This document shows positions 53,308-61,702 of a stretch of 64,000 nt of DNA, piece by piece. The notes under the pieces are model-generated. The model ran no database searches. It was not told where the DNA came from and worked only from the letters and a program-made list of their open reading frames with translations. Positions within the stretch are counted from its first letter, which is position 1. Every line of letters begins with the position of its first letter. A program made the position numbers and the translations under genes. Source of the DNA: CAXWPM01 sp965206125 (GTDB taxonomy: Bacteria > Acidobacteriota > Terriglobia > 20CM-2-55-15). Where the stretch lies: the NCBI GenBank assembly GCA_965206125.1, contig CBDBIN010000040.1, forward strand, positions 162,239 through 226,238, read 5' to 3'.

Positions 53308-53790
53308 TCATCGGGTTCCGACGACGAGAGACGCCATCTGGATCTGGGATCTGAAGCCTATTTTCCCCCACATCCGGGCCGCGGCGGCATCGCCGGTCTC
53401 ATAACTGGTCTCGAGTCGTACGACGCCTCGGGATTCCAGCTGATTCCGGATGTGCTCGACCAGGCCCGTGCCAACACCGAGGCGCCTGAAAGGCTCAGAC
53501 ACGTAGACCGCCTCGATCACCCCGACTCGAACCGGCTTGAGGATCGGCGGTTCGGTTTCCCAATCAACCATCCGTCCGATCGCGAACCCGGCAAATTCGC
53601 CTTCGGATTCGGCGACATGACCGAGAGTCCCCCGATCCCGTTGTCGGTCCGCCACCCACCCGGTCAGCACCCTCTCGGCATCATGCCGCAAAGGACGATC
53701 GTCGGGTCCAGCCTGCCGATAGGCCGCAATCCAGTGCGCCGCAATCGTCGACGAGTCGGCCCGAACCCAATCCCGGATGGCGATTTCCAT
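53308..53790 (-). CDS. GNAT-family N-acetyltransferase
   Basis: A 160-residue single-domain acetyltransferase. Motif A is IEAVYVSEPFRRLGVGTGLV with R-R-x-G-x-G, followed by LETSYETGDAAAARMWGKIG and FRSQIQMASL. It is 111 bases downstream of etfB on the same strand, outside any obvious operon. Acceptor unknown. Confidence 0.85.
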   Translation of the reverse strand: MEIAIRDWVRADSSTIAAHWIAAYRQAGPDDRPLRHDAERVLTGWVADRQRDRGTLGHVAESEGEFAGFAIGRMVDWETEPPILKPVRVGVIEAVYVSEPFRRLGVGTGLVEHIRNQLESRGVVRLETSYETGDAAAARMWGKIGFRSQIQMASLVVGTR

Positions 53791-53901
53791 TGCAGCAGCG
53801 CTATGTTACGTTATACGGGCTTCGGGGCGGAGCCTAATGCCGCCAATGCTGCAGAGCTCGACAGGCCGGCGATCGAGACCCACAAGATAAGGAATTCGTA
53901 G

Positions 53902-54477
53902 ATGGCAGCAGACAGCGAACAGAAGACAGTATTCACAACACACGAAGTCAGCAAACTGCTTCAGGTCAACCCGCGGTCGGTAATCAACTGGATCGAACAG
54001 GACCTGTTGAGTTCCTACCGGACGCCCGGAGGCCATCGCCGTATCCGGCGGGATGACCTGCTCGCCTTCCTCAGAAAGCATCAGATCCCGATCCCTCCGG
54101 CGCTTGTTGAAGAGAAATTCCGAGTGCTCATCGTCGAGGACGAGGACGATATCGTCAAGATACTGAAGACGTTCTATGAACGCCAGAAGCTATACGAGGT
54201 GTCGTCCGCATCCGATGGCATCACCGCGCTGATCGAGGTCGGACGACAGCGCCCCGACCTGATGGTTCTGGACATCCTGATTCCCGGTGTGGACGGCCTG
54301 GAAGTCTGCCGTCGGATCAAGGAAGACTCCACCAACCGCACCACGATCATTGCCGTAAGCGGTCAGCCCGAGTTGGAATCGAAAGTCCTTCAGGCGGGAG
54401 CAGACTGCTTCATCTCAAAACCCCTCGACATGGATCGTCTGAGGGATGAGTCGAGAAGACTCCTTCGAATCCTCTAG
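53902..54477 (+). CDS. Helix-turn-helix (MerR/excisionase-like) protein fused to a receiver domain
   Basis: A 191-residue fusion. Residues 10-62 are an HTH_17/MerR-like DNA-binding domain (FTTHEVSKLLQVNPRSVINW, then YRTPGGHRRIRRDDLLAFL). Residues 72-190 are a receiver domain (RVLIVEDEDDIVKIL, phospho-acceptor Asp in DLMVLDILIPGVDGLEV, Lys in CFISKPLD). The order is reversed relative to most response regulators, where the receiver comes first. No kinase is adjacent. It is a few bases upstream of tRNA-Arg. Confidence 0.87.
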   Translation: MAADSEQKTVFTTHEVSKLLQVNPRSVINWIEQDLLSSYRTPGGHRRIRRDDLLAFLRKHQIPIPPALVEEKFRVLIVEDEDDIVKILKTFYERQKLYEVSSASDGITALIEVGRQRPDLMVLDILIPGVDGLEVCRRIKEDSTNRTTIIAVSGQPELESKVLQAGADCFISKPLDMDRLRDESRRLLRIL

Positions 54478-54560
54478 CAGCGCGGGAATAGAGTCCTCCA
54501 CCCGCACCCCATGTTGCGAAAGAGGCCCCGAACGTAGTAAACAGAACTGTCGACCCGTAT

Positions 54561-54634
54561 GCGCCCGTAGCTCAGCTGGATAGAGTGTCGGACTACGAAT
54601 CCGAAGGTCACAGGTTCGAATCCTGTCGGGCGTA
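54561..54634 (+). tRNA. tRNA-Arg (anticodon ACG)
   Basis: A full cloverleaf: acceptor GCGCCCG pairs with CGGGCGT, D arm GCTC...GAGT, anticodon stem TCGGA/TCCGA enclosing loop CTACGAA with anticodon ACG, variable loop AGGTC, T arm ACAGG-TTCGAAT-CCTGT. The discriminator is A and CCA is not encoded. ACG would be edited to ICG and read CGU, CGC and CGA. Confidence 0.95.
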
Positions 54635-54870
54635 CTGCCAATTCTCCGGGTGGGGCCGCCGCGCCCCTATTCTCCCGCTCTAGCGGATGGACGTTGCTTA
54701 GAGTTCACCGAGCGCCAGAACGGGCCCGAGCGACTGGTGCCGGTTGAGGGCCTACGTGGGGGGGGGACGGCCTACCTGGAATATGAAATCTCGAATCTCC
54801 AATCCCGAAACTGGAATAAAGATTCTTCAACAGTCACTCTCGGTCGAACAGGGAGTGCCCTCAATTTCCG

Positions 54871-56081
54871 TGCCACCTCAACCGATCGATGCAACACAAG
54901 CGTTGAATCGTTCTGCTGGAGTTTCAAACTCCAGCGTCTTACGCGGCCGTTCATTGAGCTCACGTGCCACCTTGTTCAGGTGCGCCTGCGAGTGCACCGA
55001 TAAGTCGGTTCTCTTTGGGAAGTACTGTCGGAGCAGGCCATTCGTGTTTTCATTGGAACCACGTTGCCATGGACTCTGCGGATCGCAGAAGTAGACGTCG
55101 ATGTCGGTCGCCAGGGTAAACCGCCGATGATCTCCCATTTCCTTGCCGCGATCCCAGGTCAGCGATTTATACAGCTCGGTCGGTAGTTTCTTCGCGTGCT
55201 TGATCAGTGCAGGCACGACGGTCTTGGTCTGTTTATCCGACACTTTCACCAACATCACGTAACGGGTATGGCGTTCGACCAGGGTCGCAATGTAGGTGTT
55301 GTTCGATCCCACTATCAGATCTCCCTCCCAGTGACCGGGAACGGCACGATCTTCGACCTCGGCCGGGCGCTCACGAATCGATACGATATCGGCGAGATCC
55401 CCTTTCCCGTGACCTTTGTGACTGGAATGTCGGGATCGACGAATCGTTCGTCTCGACCTCAGATGTCTAAGTAGTTCTTTCTTAAACACCCCGCGCGCCT
55501 GCACGAATAGGCTGCGATAGATCGTCTCGTGGGACACGTGATACGACTCATCCTCTGGATAGGATCGCTTCAGCCAGCCGGCGATCTGTTCGGGCGACCA
55601 ATTCCGCCGGAGCTTCCTCGCCACCATTCGCCGTAACCGCGGATGGCGACCCAACTGACATCGCTTCGGGCGACGGGCCCGGTTCCAAGCCTGTTCATCG
55701 GCGACAGACGCCCGGTAGTCATCATAGCCCCCATTGCGCTGGATCTCCCGGCTCACCGTCGAGGGTGAACGCCCCAGACACTCTGCGATCGAACGCAACG
55801 ACTGCTCGGCCGCGATCCCGCGGGAGATCTCCTCACGTTCCGACAGGCTCAAAGCCAACCTCGACCGTCGTCGTGGTCGAGGACGAATGCCTCCGGTATG
55901 CGCCAGCTGACAATATACAGACGATGACAGCTTGCCAAACGCTCGCCCGATCTCATGCAGAGATTCCCCTCGCCGCCACCGATCCCATACCTCCGCCTTC
56001 TCCGCCGCCGTGAAACCGAATCGCATCCCTTTCCGCATACACTCCACCTCTTCCTTTTAAGATAAAGTGTTGCGTCGATCC
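54871..56081 (-). mobile_element. IS30-family insertion sequence, copy 2 (inverted relative to copy 1)
   Basis: The same 1211-bp element as at 24687-25897, in the opposite orientation, 29 kb away. The ends are TGCCACCTCAACCGATCGAT at 54871 and, on the other strand, GGATCGACGCAACAC at 56081. It lies 236 bases after tRNA-Arg. Just outside both copies the left flank reads GCT(A/G)GTCTCAA(C/T), suggesting either slightly longer ends or similar target sites. Confidence 0.85.
54878..56047 (-). CDS. IS30-family transposase, copy 2
   Basis: A 389-residue transposase identical in sequence to that of copy 1, with the same two HTH segments and DDE residues (WEGDLIVG, TWDRGKEMG, SNENTNGLL). Nothing in this copy is broken. 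It reads towards tRNA-Arg. Its presence gives the cell a functional enzyme able to mobilise both copies. Confidence 0.95.
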   Translation of the reverse strand: MECMRKGMRFGFTAAEKAEVWDRWRRGESLHEIGRAFGKLSSSVYCQLAHTGGIRPRPRRRSRLALSLSEREEISRGIAAEQSLRSIAECLGRSPSTVSREIQRNGGYDDYRASVADEQAWNRARRPKRCQLGRHPRLRRMVARKLRRNWSPEQIAGWLKRSYPEDESYHVSHETIYRSLFVQARGVFKKELLRHLRSRRTIRRSRHSSHKGHGKGDLADIVSIRERPAEVEDRAVPGHWEGDLIVGSNNTYIATLVERHTRYVMLVKVSDKQTKTVVPALIKHAKKLPTELYKSLTWDRGKEMGDHRRFTLATDIDVYFCDPQSPWQRGSNENTNGLLRQYFPKRTDLSVHSQAHLNKVARELNERPRKTLEFETPAERFNACVASIG

Positions 56082-56117
56082 ATTGAGACCAGCCGCCTTT
56101 TCGGGAAAAACCGGTCT

Positions 56118-56540
56118 TCACTGTAGGGTGGCCAGCCAGACCCTGATCGCCCGCGCTATCCTGTCTCGACACTCGCGGTAAAGCGCCTTGTCCGCTCCGT
56201 ATGGATCGTCGATGTCGAATTCGAACGGCCGCAGCTTGTCCGCCGCCTCGGGGAACTGCCGCTGGATCTCCTGACACTGGTGGCGTTCCATCGGGACGAT
56301 CCAGTCGGCCCACGAGACCAGATCCTGATCGAGTTCGGTCGGTGTGTGACCGGAAATATCGACGCCCAACTCGCCCATGACGTCTACCGAATACGCCGAC
56401 ACGCCGAGGCGGGTCTGGGCGACGAGACCTGCCGTCCGTACGTCTATTCCGAGACCGGCCTCGTCCGACTGGCTGAGGGCGAGCGCTCCGGCCATGGGAC
56501 TGCGGCAGATATTCCCCAGACAGACGAATAAGATACGCAT
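56118..56540 (-). CDS. Low-molecular-weight protein tyrosine phosphatase
   Basis: A 140-residue LMW-PTP. The P-loop is VCLGNICRSPMA (C-x5-R-S) near residue 7, and the general-acid aspartate is in FDIDDPYG near the C-terminus (DPYG). Length and order are typical. Some relatives act as arsenate reductases, but no ars genes are near. The gene ends about 37 bases from the IS30 copy. Confidence 0.92.
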   Translation of the reverse strand: MRILFVCLGNICRSPMAGALALSQSDEAGLGIDVRTAGLVAQTRLGVSAYSVDVMGELGVDISGHTPTELDQDLVSWADWIVPMERHQCQEIQRQFPEAADKLRPFEFDIDDPYGADKALYRECRDRIARAIRVWLATLQ

Positions 56541-56694
56541 CGATCGGTTTGGTAGGGCTTCAGAGATTCCCGAGGGTACCAGATAGGTCGGGCGGTGTGG
56601 TATTGCGCGAGCGGACAGGATACGGCTTTGACACCGATCCCGTCAGAGTGACAGATCGGTGACAGACGAGCCCTGGTTCTATCTACTAACTGGA

Positions 56695-56868
56695 TCAGAT
56701 CGGCAGGGACGTGGATCCCTGGTCGAACGCCGGAAACGGCATCGGCGGAAATTCCGACCGTGTCTCGCGTCCCACACGTTGCTCGGTCTCGACATCACCA
56801 ATCCGGGTTTCGATGACCGCCAGCGAGGCGGCTATTTTTTTCAATTCGTTGCGGACTTCGGCATCCAT
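56695..56868 (-). CDS. Possible small coiled-coil protein
   Basis: A 57-residue frame from ATG 56868, preceded by GGAGG at eight bases. It begins MDAEVRNELKKIAASLAVIE, a regular heptad pattern, and ends in a Pro-rich tail. No family. It lies in the 445-base gap between the phosphatase and the dehydrogenase; the rest of that gap shows nothing recognisable. Confidence 0.4.
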   Translation of the reverse strand: MDAEVRNELKKIAASLAVIETRIGDVETEQRVGRETRSEFPPMPFPAFDQGSTSLPI

Positions 56869-56985
56869 ACCCTGAACCTCCATCGGTGTTCTCTCGTCAG
56901 AATCGTCATTTCGGTATCGGATCTTTAGCGCTAATACCTGAATCCGACAGATCAATCGAGAGCAATTCGATTGCCAAATGCGCAG

Positions 56986-58038
56986 TCATCGATCCAGCCG
57001 GGCCTGAGCAATCCGTCGCGCAGCCCCCTCGGTCGTCACACCGTCGGACTCGGCAAGATCGAACACCTCCCAAAGCGCCTCCCGAACCCGTACACGGACG
57101 CGCTCGGTGGCCTCGGCCGGAGACCAGCCATCGAGTTCGATGCCCGGTATCGCCATCGCACCGCCGATGTTGACGACATAGTCCGGGGCGTAGAGGATGC
57201 CCCGGCTCCGGAGCCGTTCGGCGGCACCCTCGGACCCAAGTTGGTTGTTCGCCGCCCCCGCTACCCCGCGACACTTCAGCCTGTCAACGGTGTCCATGTC
57301 CAGCACACCCCCGAGGGCGCACGGCGAGAAAACATCGCCCGGTTCGTCAAGCAGCTGTTCCGGGCTCACAACCCGGACCTGGCCGACCCCGCCGACGAGC
57401 TCGGCCCGCTCCGAATCCGGGTCCGCTACGATGACGCGGGCCCCGCTCCCGACCAGAAGCTCGATCAACCGCAGTCCGACGCTTCCGGCTCCTTGAACCA
57501 GAATCCGCCGCCCGACCAGTTCCCTGCTGCCAAAGAGGCGCTCGCACACGGTCTCGATACCCGCATGGACGCCGGCCGCTGTCGGCTGACTCGAATCGCC
57601 GGCGCCACCGGCCGCAGGCGGCCGGCAGAAGACGTGCGGCGCCCCGGTTCGAGCGATGACGTCCATGTCCTCGGGCGAGGTTCCCACGTCCGGGCCGGTC
57701 TGATAGAGGCCGCCGAGCTGAGCGATCAGGCGGCCGTAGGCGAGCAGCAGCCGGGTTCTCGCTGCCGAATCCAATCGGGCCGGCACAGCGATCACGGCCT
57801 TGCCTCCACCGCGGGGATGGCCCGTCACGGCAAACTTGTAGGTCATGCCCTCGGCCAGGTTCAGGGCGTCCGCTACGGCGGCGGCCAGGTCCTGATACGG
57901 GCGCATCCGGGTGCCCCCTGTCGCTGGGCCGAGACGGGTCGAATGGATGGCGATAACGATCCAGGCTTCGGCTGCGCGGTCCCGGCGGATGAGGACTTCC
58001 TCGCCCTCCCAGGCGGCCAGTGCGGATTCAAGGTTCAA
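56986..58038 (-). CDS. Leu/Glu/Phe-type amino acid dehydrogenase
   Basis: A 350-residue dehydrogenase of the leucine/glutamate dehydrogenase family, close to leucine dehydrogenase in length. The dimerisation and catalytic part has GPATGGTRMRPYQD, MTYKFAVTGHPRGGGKAVI with the catalytic Lys, and LYQTGPDVGTSPEDM with the catalytic Asp. The NAD domain has ILVQGAGSVGLRLIELLVGS and VFSPCALGGVLD. Leucine is the likely but unproven substrate. The start is taken as TTG 58038, directly after the enoyl-CoA hydratase stop, so the two are coupled. This fits branched-chain amino acid breakdown. Confidence 0.85.
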   Translation of the reverse strand: MNLESALAAWEGEEVLIRRDRAAEAWIVIAIHSTRLGPATGGTRMRPYQDLAAAVADALNLAEGMTYKFAVTGHPRGGGKAVIAVPARLDSAARTRLLLAYGRLIAQLGGLYQTGPDVGTSPEDMDVIARTGAPHVFCRPPAAGGAGDSSQPTAAGVHAGIETVCERLFGSRELVGRRILVQGAGSVGLRLIELLVGSGARVIVADPDSERAELVGGVGQVRVVSPEQLLDEPGDVFSPCALGGVLDMDTVDRLKCRGVAGAANNQLGSEGAAERLRSRGILYAPDYVVNIGGAMAIPGIELDGWSPAEATERVRVRVREALWEVFDLAESDGVTTEGAARRIAQARLDR

Positions 58039-58039
58039 T

Positions 58040-58801
58040 TCACTTACCGCGGCCGCCCAATGTCTTGTCGAGATAGGAGCGGATGGCCGATTGCACTTCC
58101 TCGCTGGCCCAGGCGTCGAGAACCTGCCGGTCGACGGCCTCGGCCTCGCGATGCCAGCGGTCCATCGCGTGTCCGCGCAGGAGTTGTTTCGTGAGCCGGA
58201 ACGAGGCGGCGGGAATGGAAGCGAAGCGCTCGGCGACCTCGAGCGCGCGATCCTCGAGCCGGTCGGAAGCCACGAGTTCGTCAACCAGGCCCCGTTCGCG
58301 GGCCAGTTCGACGGGATAGGTCGTACCGTTGTAGACCACGTCCTGCGTGTGGCGGTCCGGCATGACGTCTCGGAGGATTTCGATAGCGATCAGGGGAAAA
58401 GGAACGCCGACAGCCAGTTCCGGAACACCAATGCGACCCGAGCCGCGGGCCATCAGCCGGTAATCGCAAGCGGCGGCCAGGATGCAGCCTCCCGCGATAG
58501 CGTGACCGTTGATCGCCGCCACAACCGGCTTGGGAAACGTGTAGAGCTTGACCAGCGTCCGGGTCAGCTCGGGGAGGAAGCGGTTCAGATAGTCCTTGCC
58601 GCCGTCGAGAAGCCGGAACAGGTCGACACCGGCCGAAAAGCTGTTTCCCCGCCCGGTCACTATGAGGGCGCCGGCGTTGGATGCCGCGATCCCGTCCAGT
58701 TCCGTGCCGATCTGTTCGAGCAGCTCCAAGTCGAGCGCGTTGACCTTGCCGTGCGCCAGCCTCAGGACGCCAACACCGTCCCGCATTTCGATCTCAACCA
58801 T
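58040..58801 (-). CDS. Enoyl-CoA hydratase/isomerase family protein
   Basis: A 253-residue crotonase-fold protein. Oxyanion-hole segments are LIVTGRGNSFSAGVDLF and AAINGHAIAGGCILAAACDY, followed by GRIGVPELAVGVPFP in place of the usual catalytic glutamates. One catalytic Glu position is less certain, so it may be a hydratase or an isomerase. An AAGGAGG site lies before ATG 58801. It is directly followed by the amino acid dehydrogenase gene. Confidence 0.87.
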   Translation of the reverse strand: MVEIEMRDGVGVLRLAHGKVNALDLELLEQIGTELDGIAASNAGALIVTGRGNSFSAGVDLFRLLDGGKDYLNRFLPELTRTLVKLYTFPKPVVAAINGHAIAGGCILAAACDYRLMARGSGRIGVPELAVGVPFPLIAIEILRDVMPDRHTQDVVYNGTTYPVELARERGLVDELVASDRLEDRALEVAERFASIPAASFRLTKQLLRGHAMDRWHREAEAVDRQVLDAWASEEVQSAIRSYLDKTLGGRGK

Positions 58802-58848
58802 CTTGCTTGCCTCCTTAGTCGGGCAGTCTCTCACGAACGGGCGCGGAA

Positions 58849-59466
58849 TCAATGTCCCGGGTTGGAAACGATGAGGTCGGCCCGAACCCGCGTTCTTTCG
58901 ACATGCAGCTCATGCATAGGCCGAACGGTCGCTTCGTACTGGTGGAGGATGCCCGAGCGCGTACGGCCGCGTTCGTTCACGTCACGCCCGAGCCGCCGCC
59001 TCAGCCGGGATTCGTCCGGGCAGTCGACCCAGAGCCCGTAATCGACATGCGAATCCAGGCGTTCATGCAGCGCGAACAGCCCGTCGAGGATAACGACCGG
59101 GTGGGGTCCGAAAGGTTCGCAGCCGACCCGCTCGTGCAACGCGAAATCGTACGCGGGCTTTTCGATGGCTTGCCCGGTACACAGCGCTTCCAGATGGCCC
59201 GCCAGAAGGTCCAGATCGAGCGCCGCCGGCTCGTCGAAATTCGTGTCGAACAGCTCCACGTCCACCTGGTGCGGGCGGTAGTAGTCATCCATCGAAAGGA
59301 TCGCCGACCCGGCCACCATGGCACCGAGCGCTCCGGCAACCGTCGTCTTTCCCGAACACGACCCGCCCCCCACGGCAAATATCCAGATGTCGCTGGTCCG
59401 GGCCTCAGCGGCGCGAACCGCGGGCCCCAATTGTCGGTCCAGGTCCGGCGTGGGCACGTCGGTCAT
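58849..59466 (-). CDS. udk: Uridine kinase-like P-loop kinase
   Basis: A 205-residue P-loop kinase with Walker A VGGGSCSGKTTVAGAL, the uridine kinase-type ILSMDDYYRP, and NFDEPAALDLDLLAGHLEAL, which resembles the nucleoside-binding segment. The Arg-rich lid is RLRRRLGRDVNERGRTRSGI. These match Udk; phosphoribulokinase is a more distant option. Salvage of uridine or cytidine is the likely role. It lies upstream of enoyl-CoA hydratase by 47 bases. Confidence 0.9.
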   Translation of the reverse strand: MTDVPTPDLDRQLGPAVRAAEARTSDIWIFAVGGGSCSGKTTVAGALGAMVAGSAILSMDDYYRPHQVDVELFDTNFDEPAALDLDLLAGHLEALCTGQAIEKPAYDFALHERVGCEPFGPHPVVILDGLFALHERLDSHVDYGLWVDCPDESRLRRRLGRDVNERGRTRSGILHQYEATVRPMHELHVERTRVRADLIVSNPGH

Positions 59467-59475
59467 CGGCCTGGG

Positions 59476-59898
59476 TCAATCCTCCATCCCGGGCGCACCG
59501 CGCGTCCGCTTCAGCCTGGACTTGCGCTTCTTGTCCTCCAGGCGGCGCTGCCGGGCACGGGCCGAAGGCCGGGTCGGGCGACGCTGTGTGCGCTCCCTGA
59601 GTGCGGCAGCGACCAACTCTCCGAGCCGGCGCTCGGCCGCGTTGCGATTCATCTGCTGCGTGCGGTGGCGTTCCGATGTCACACGAAGTACGCCCAGCTT
59701 GTTGATTCGCGTCGACAGTTGCTCGAGGATCCGATCCCTTTGCTGGTCCGACAGGCTGGGCGATGCCGTCACATCGAAGAGAACCGTCACACGAGTGCGG
59801 ACCCGATTGACGTTCTGGCCACCCGGACCGCCACTGGTCGAGACCTGAATCTCGATTTCCTGGTCGGGAATGGATAGATTGTCGTTGACCTCGATCAT
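59476..59898 (-). CDS. arfB: ArfB-like alternative ribosome-rescue peptidyl-tRNA hydrolase
   Basis: A 140-residue protein with the GGQ motif in STSGGPGGQNVNRVRTRVTV and the basic C-terminal tail (RQRRLEDKKRKSRLKRTRG) that ArfB/YaeJ inserts into the mRNA channel of stalled ribosomes. The starts of the family (MIEVNDNLSIPDQEIEIQ) match ATG 59898. Standard length. It lies ten bases upstream of uridine kinase and just downstream of modC on the same strand. Confidence 0.93.
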   Translation of the reverse strand: MIEVNDNLSIPDQEIEIQVSTSGGPGGQNVNRVRTRVTVLFDVTASPSLSDQQRDRILEQLSTRINKLGVLRVTSERHRTQQMNRNAAERRLGELVAAALRERTQRRPTRPSARARQRRLEDKKRKSRLKRTRGAPGMED

Positions 59899-59900
59899 GG

Positions 59901-61043
59901 TCAGCCCGGGGTGTCGCATGCTTGTCCGGCACGCGGTATCAAGTGTACCTTCGACGCCTTGAACGCCGCCGCGATCGATTTTCCGGGGACCAGGTTCAGG
60001 TCCTCGGCGCTTTGTCGGGTCACCAGAGCGGTCAGCCTAAACCCGACATCGACGGCGACCCGCATCAACGCGGCCTGGGGCTCGATGTCAACGATCCGGC
60101 CGGTGAGATGATTGCGCGCGCTGCTCCGATGAGCAATTCCCTCTTCGAGAGTCACGTCTTCCCCGCGAATCGAAATCCAGAAATCCGTCACTCCGGCGCC
60201 AGGGTCGAGGGCCACCAGTTCCGACGAGCCCACGCGCAATACTGCGGTTCCCGAGCTTCGACCCTCGAGACGGCCTTCGGCCACGGTCTCGACCCCGGCC
60301 AGCGCAGCCACTTCCCTGTCCGCCGGGCGAGTCAGCACCTGGTGCGGCGTTCCGGTTTGGAGGATGCGTCCCCGGTCGAGGACGATCATTTCGTCTCCGA
60401 GCGCGAGTGCATCGACCCAATCGTGGGTCACGACCAGCGCCGGGATCTCCAGGCTCCGCAAAAAGCCGGACAGGTAGCCCCGCACCTCATCGCGGGTCGC
60501 ATCGTCCAGAGCGGCAAAAGGTTCATCCAGAAGCAGCAGGCCGGGGCGTCGTACCAGAACCCGCGCGAGCGCAACCCTCTGTCCCTGACCTCCGGATAGT
60601 TGGTCGGGCCGCCGGTCGAGAAGAGCCTCGACGCCCAGCTTCTCGCACGCCTCTTCGACATGGCGGTTCCTATCTGCACGATCGAGCCCGCCCAGGCCGA
60701 ACGCGACGTTGTCCCGAACGGTGAGGTGGGGAAACAGGGCATGGTCCTGGAACAGGTAGCCGAGCGACCGGCGCTGCGGCGGCACCGATCGGCGGTTTCC
60801 GGCGTCCGACCAAACCTCGTCCCCGAAGTGAATCGTCCCGGACGTGATCGTGTCCAGGCCGGCGATACACCGGAGGATCGTGGTCTTTCCCGCTCCAGAG
60901 GGACCGAACAGGATGGACGTCACGGGCGGATCCGCCGCCAGCACGAAGGATGCGCGGATTGTCATCCCGCCCGCGTACTGCTTCTCGAAGTCCGCGCTCA
61001 GCGCGCTTCGGCTCGGGCGGACTCGGGTCTGGTTTGCGGCCAT
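59901..61043 (-). CDS. modC: Molybdate ABC transporter ATP-binding protein
   Basis: A 380-residue ABC ATPase with a C-terminal TOBE/Mop-like domain. Walker A is LFGPSGAGKTTILRCIAGL, Q-loop LFQDHALFPHLTV, signature QLSGGQGQRVALARVL, Walker B LLLLDEPFAALD and H-loop VVTHDWVDAL. The C-terminal SARNHLTGRIVDIEPQ region binds molybdate in ModC homologues. ATG 61043 is preferred over 61052 for ribosome-site spacing; the first 35 residues overlap the end of modB. It is last of the operon regulator-modA-modB-modC. Confidence 0.94.
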   Translation of the reverse strand: MAANQTRVRPSRSALSADFEKQYAGGMTIRASFVLAADPPVTSILFGPSGAGKTTILRCIAGLDTITSGTIHFGDEVWSDAGNRRSVPPQRRSLGYLFQDHALFPHLTVRDNVAFGLGGLDRADRNRHVEEACEKLGVEALLDRRPDQLSGGQGQRVALARVLVRRPGLLLLDEPFAALDDATRDEVRGYLSGFLRSLEIPALVVTHDWVDALALGDEMIVLDRGRILQTGTPHQVLTRPADREVAALAGVETVAEGRLEGRSSGTAVLRVGSSELVALDPGAGVTDFWISIRGEDVTLEEGIAHRSSARNHLTGRIVDIEPQAALMRVAVDVGFRLTALVTRQSAEDLNLVPGKSIAAAFKASKVHLIPRAGQACDTPG

Positions 61044-61702
61044 CGTGTCCATATCCTCGTGTTAACGGCGTAGACCGAAGAAAGCACAACGAAAGAAAAC
61101 ACCAGCAGGGCCAGCGCGGTCCGGTTCGCTCCGGCATAGTTCAGGGCCTGCACATCGTCGTAGATGTCGATCGAAACCGTGCGCGTGACACCCTCGATGT
61201 TGCCCCCGACCATCAGCACAACGCCGAACTCACCCAGCGTGTGAGCAAAACTCAACACCAGACCGGTCACCAGACCTCCGATCGACTGCGGAACGATCAC
61301 GCGGAAGAACGTTCCCAAGCGTGACACGCCCAACAGCCAGGACGCTTCCAGATACTTCGGTTCGACCATGGAAAATGCCGCGGCCATCGGCTGAACGGCA
61401 AAGGGAAGACTGTAAAGCGTCGATGCCACGACAAGCCCTTCGAAAGTGAACGGCAGGGGGTGGCCGACGACGCTGTCATACCACTGCCCGACGGGACTCC
61501 TGGGCCCCATGGCCACAAGAACGTAGAAACCGAGGACGGTCGGCGGCAGGACCAGAGGCAGGGCGACGGCCGCTTCGACGAGAAACTTCCACCGCCAGCC
61601 GGAATACGCCACCCAGTAGGCGATCGGAATCCCGATGGGCAGTAGCAGCAGCGACGTTATCGCCGCTAGCTCCAGCGTCGTCCACAGAGCCTCGTAGTTC
61701 AA
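60998..61702 (-). CDS. modB: Molybdate ABC transporter permease
   Basis: A 234-residue permease with five to six membrane helices and the binding-protein-dependent transport loop near ASWLLGVSRLGTFFRVIVPQ. It has the ModB-type region SFAHTLGEFGVVLMVGGNI. TTG 61702 is the start, overlapping the modA stop as TTGA after an AAGGGAGAGG site. The end overlaps modC by about 46 bases. Confidence 0.94.
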   Translation of the reverse strand: MNYEALWTTLELAAITSLLLLPIGIPIAYWVAYSGWRWKFLVEAAVALPLVLPPTVLGFYVLVAMGPRSPVGQWYDSVVGHPLPFTFEGLVVASTLYSLPFAVQPMAAAFSMVEPKYLEASWLLGVSRLGTFFRVIVPQSIGGLVTGLVLSFAHTLGEFGVVLMVGGNIEGVTRTVSIDIYDDVQALNYAGANRTALALLVFSFVVLSSVYAVNTRIWTRWPQTRPESARAEAR

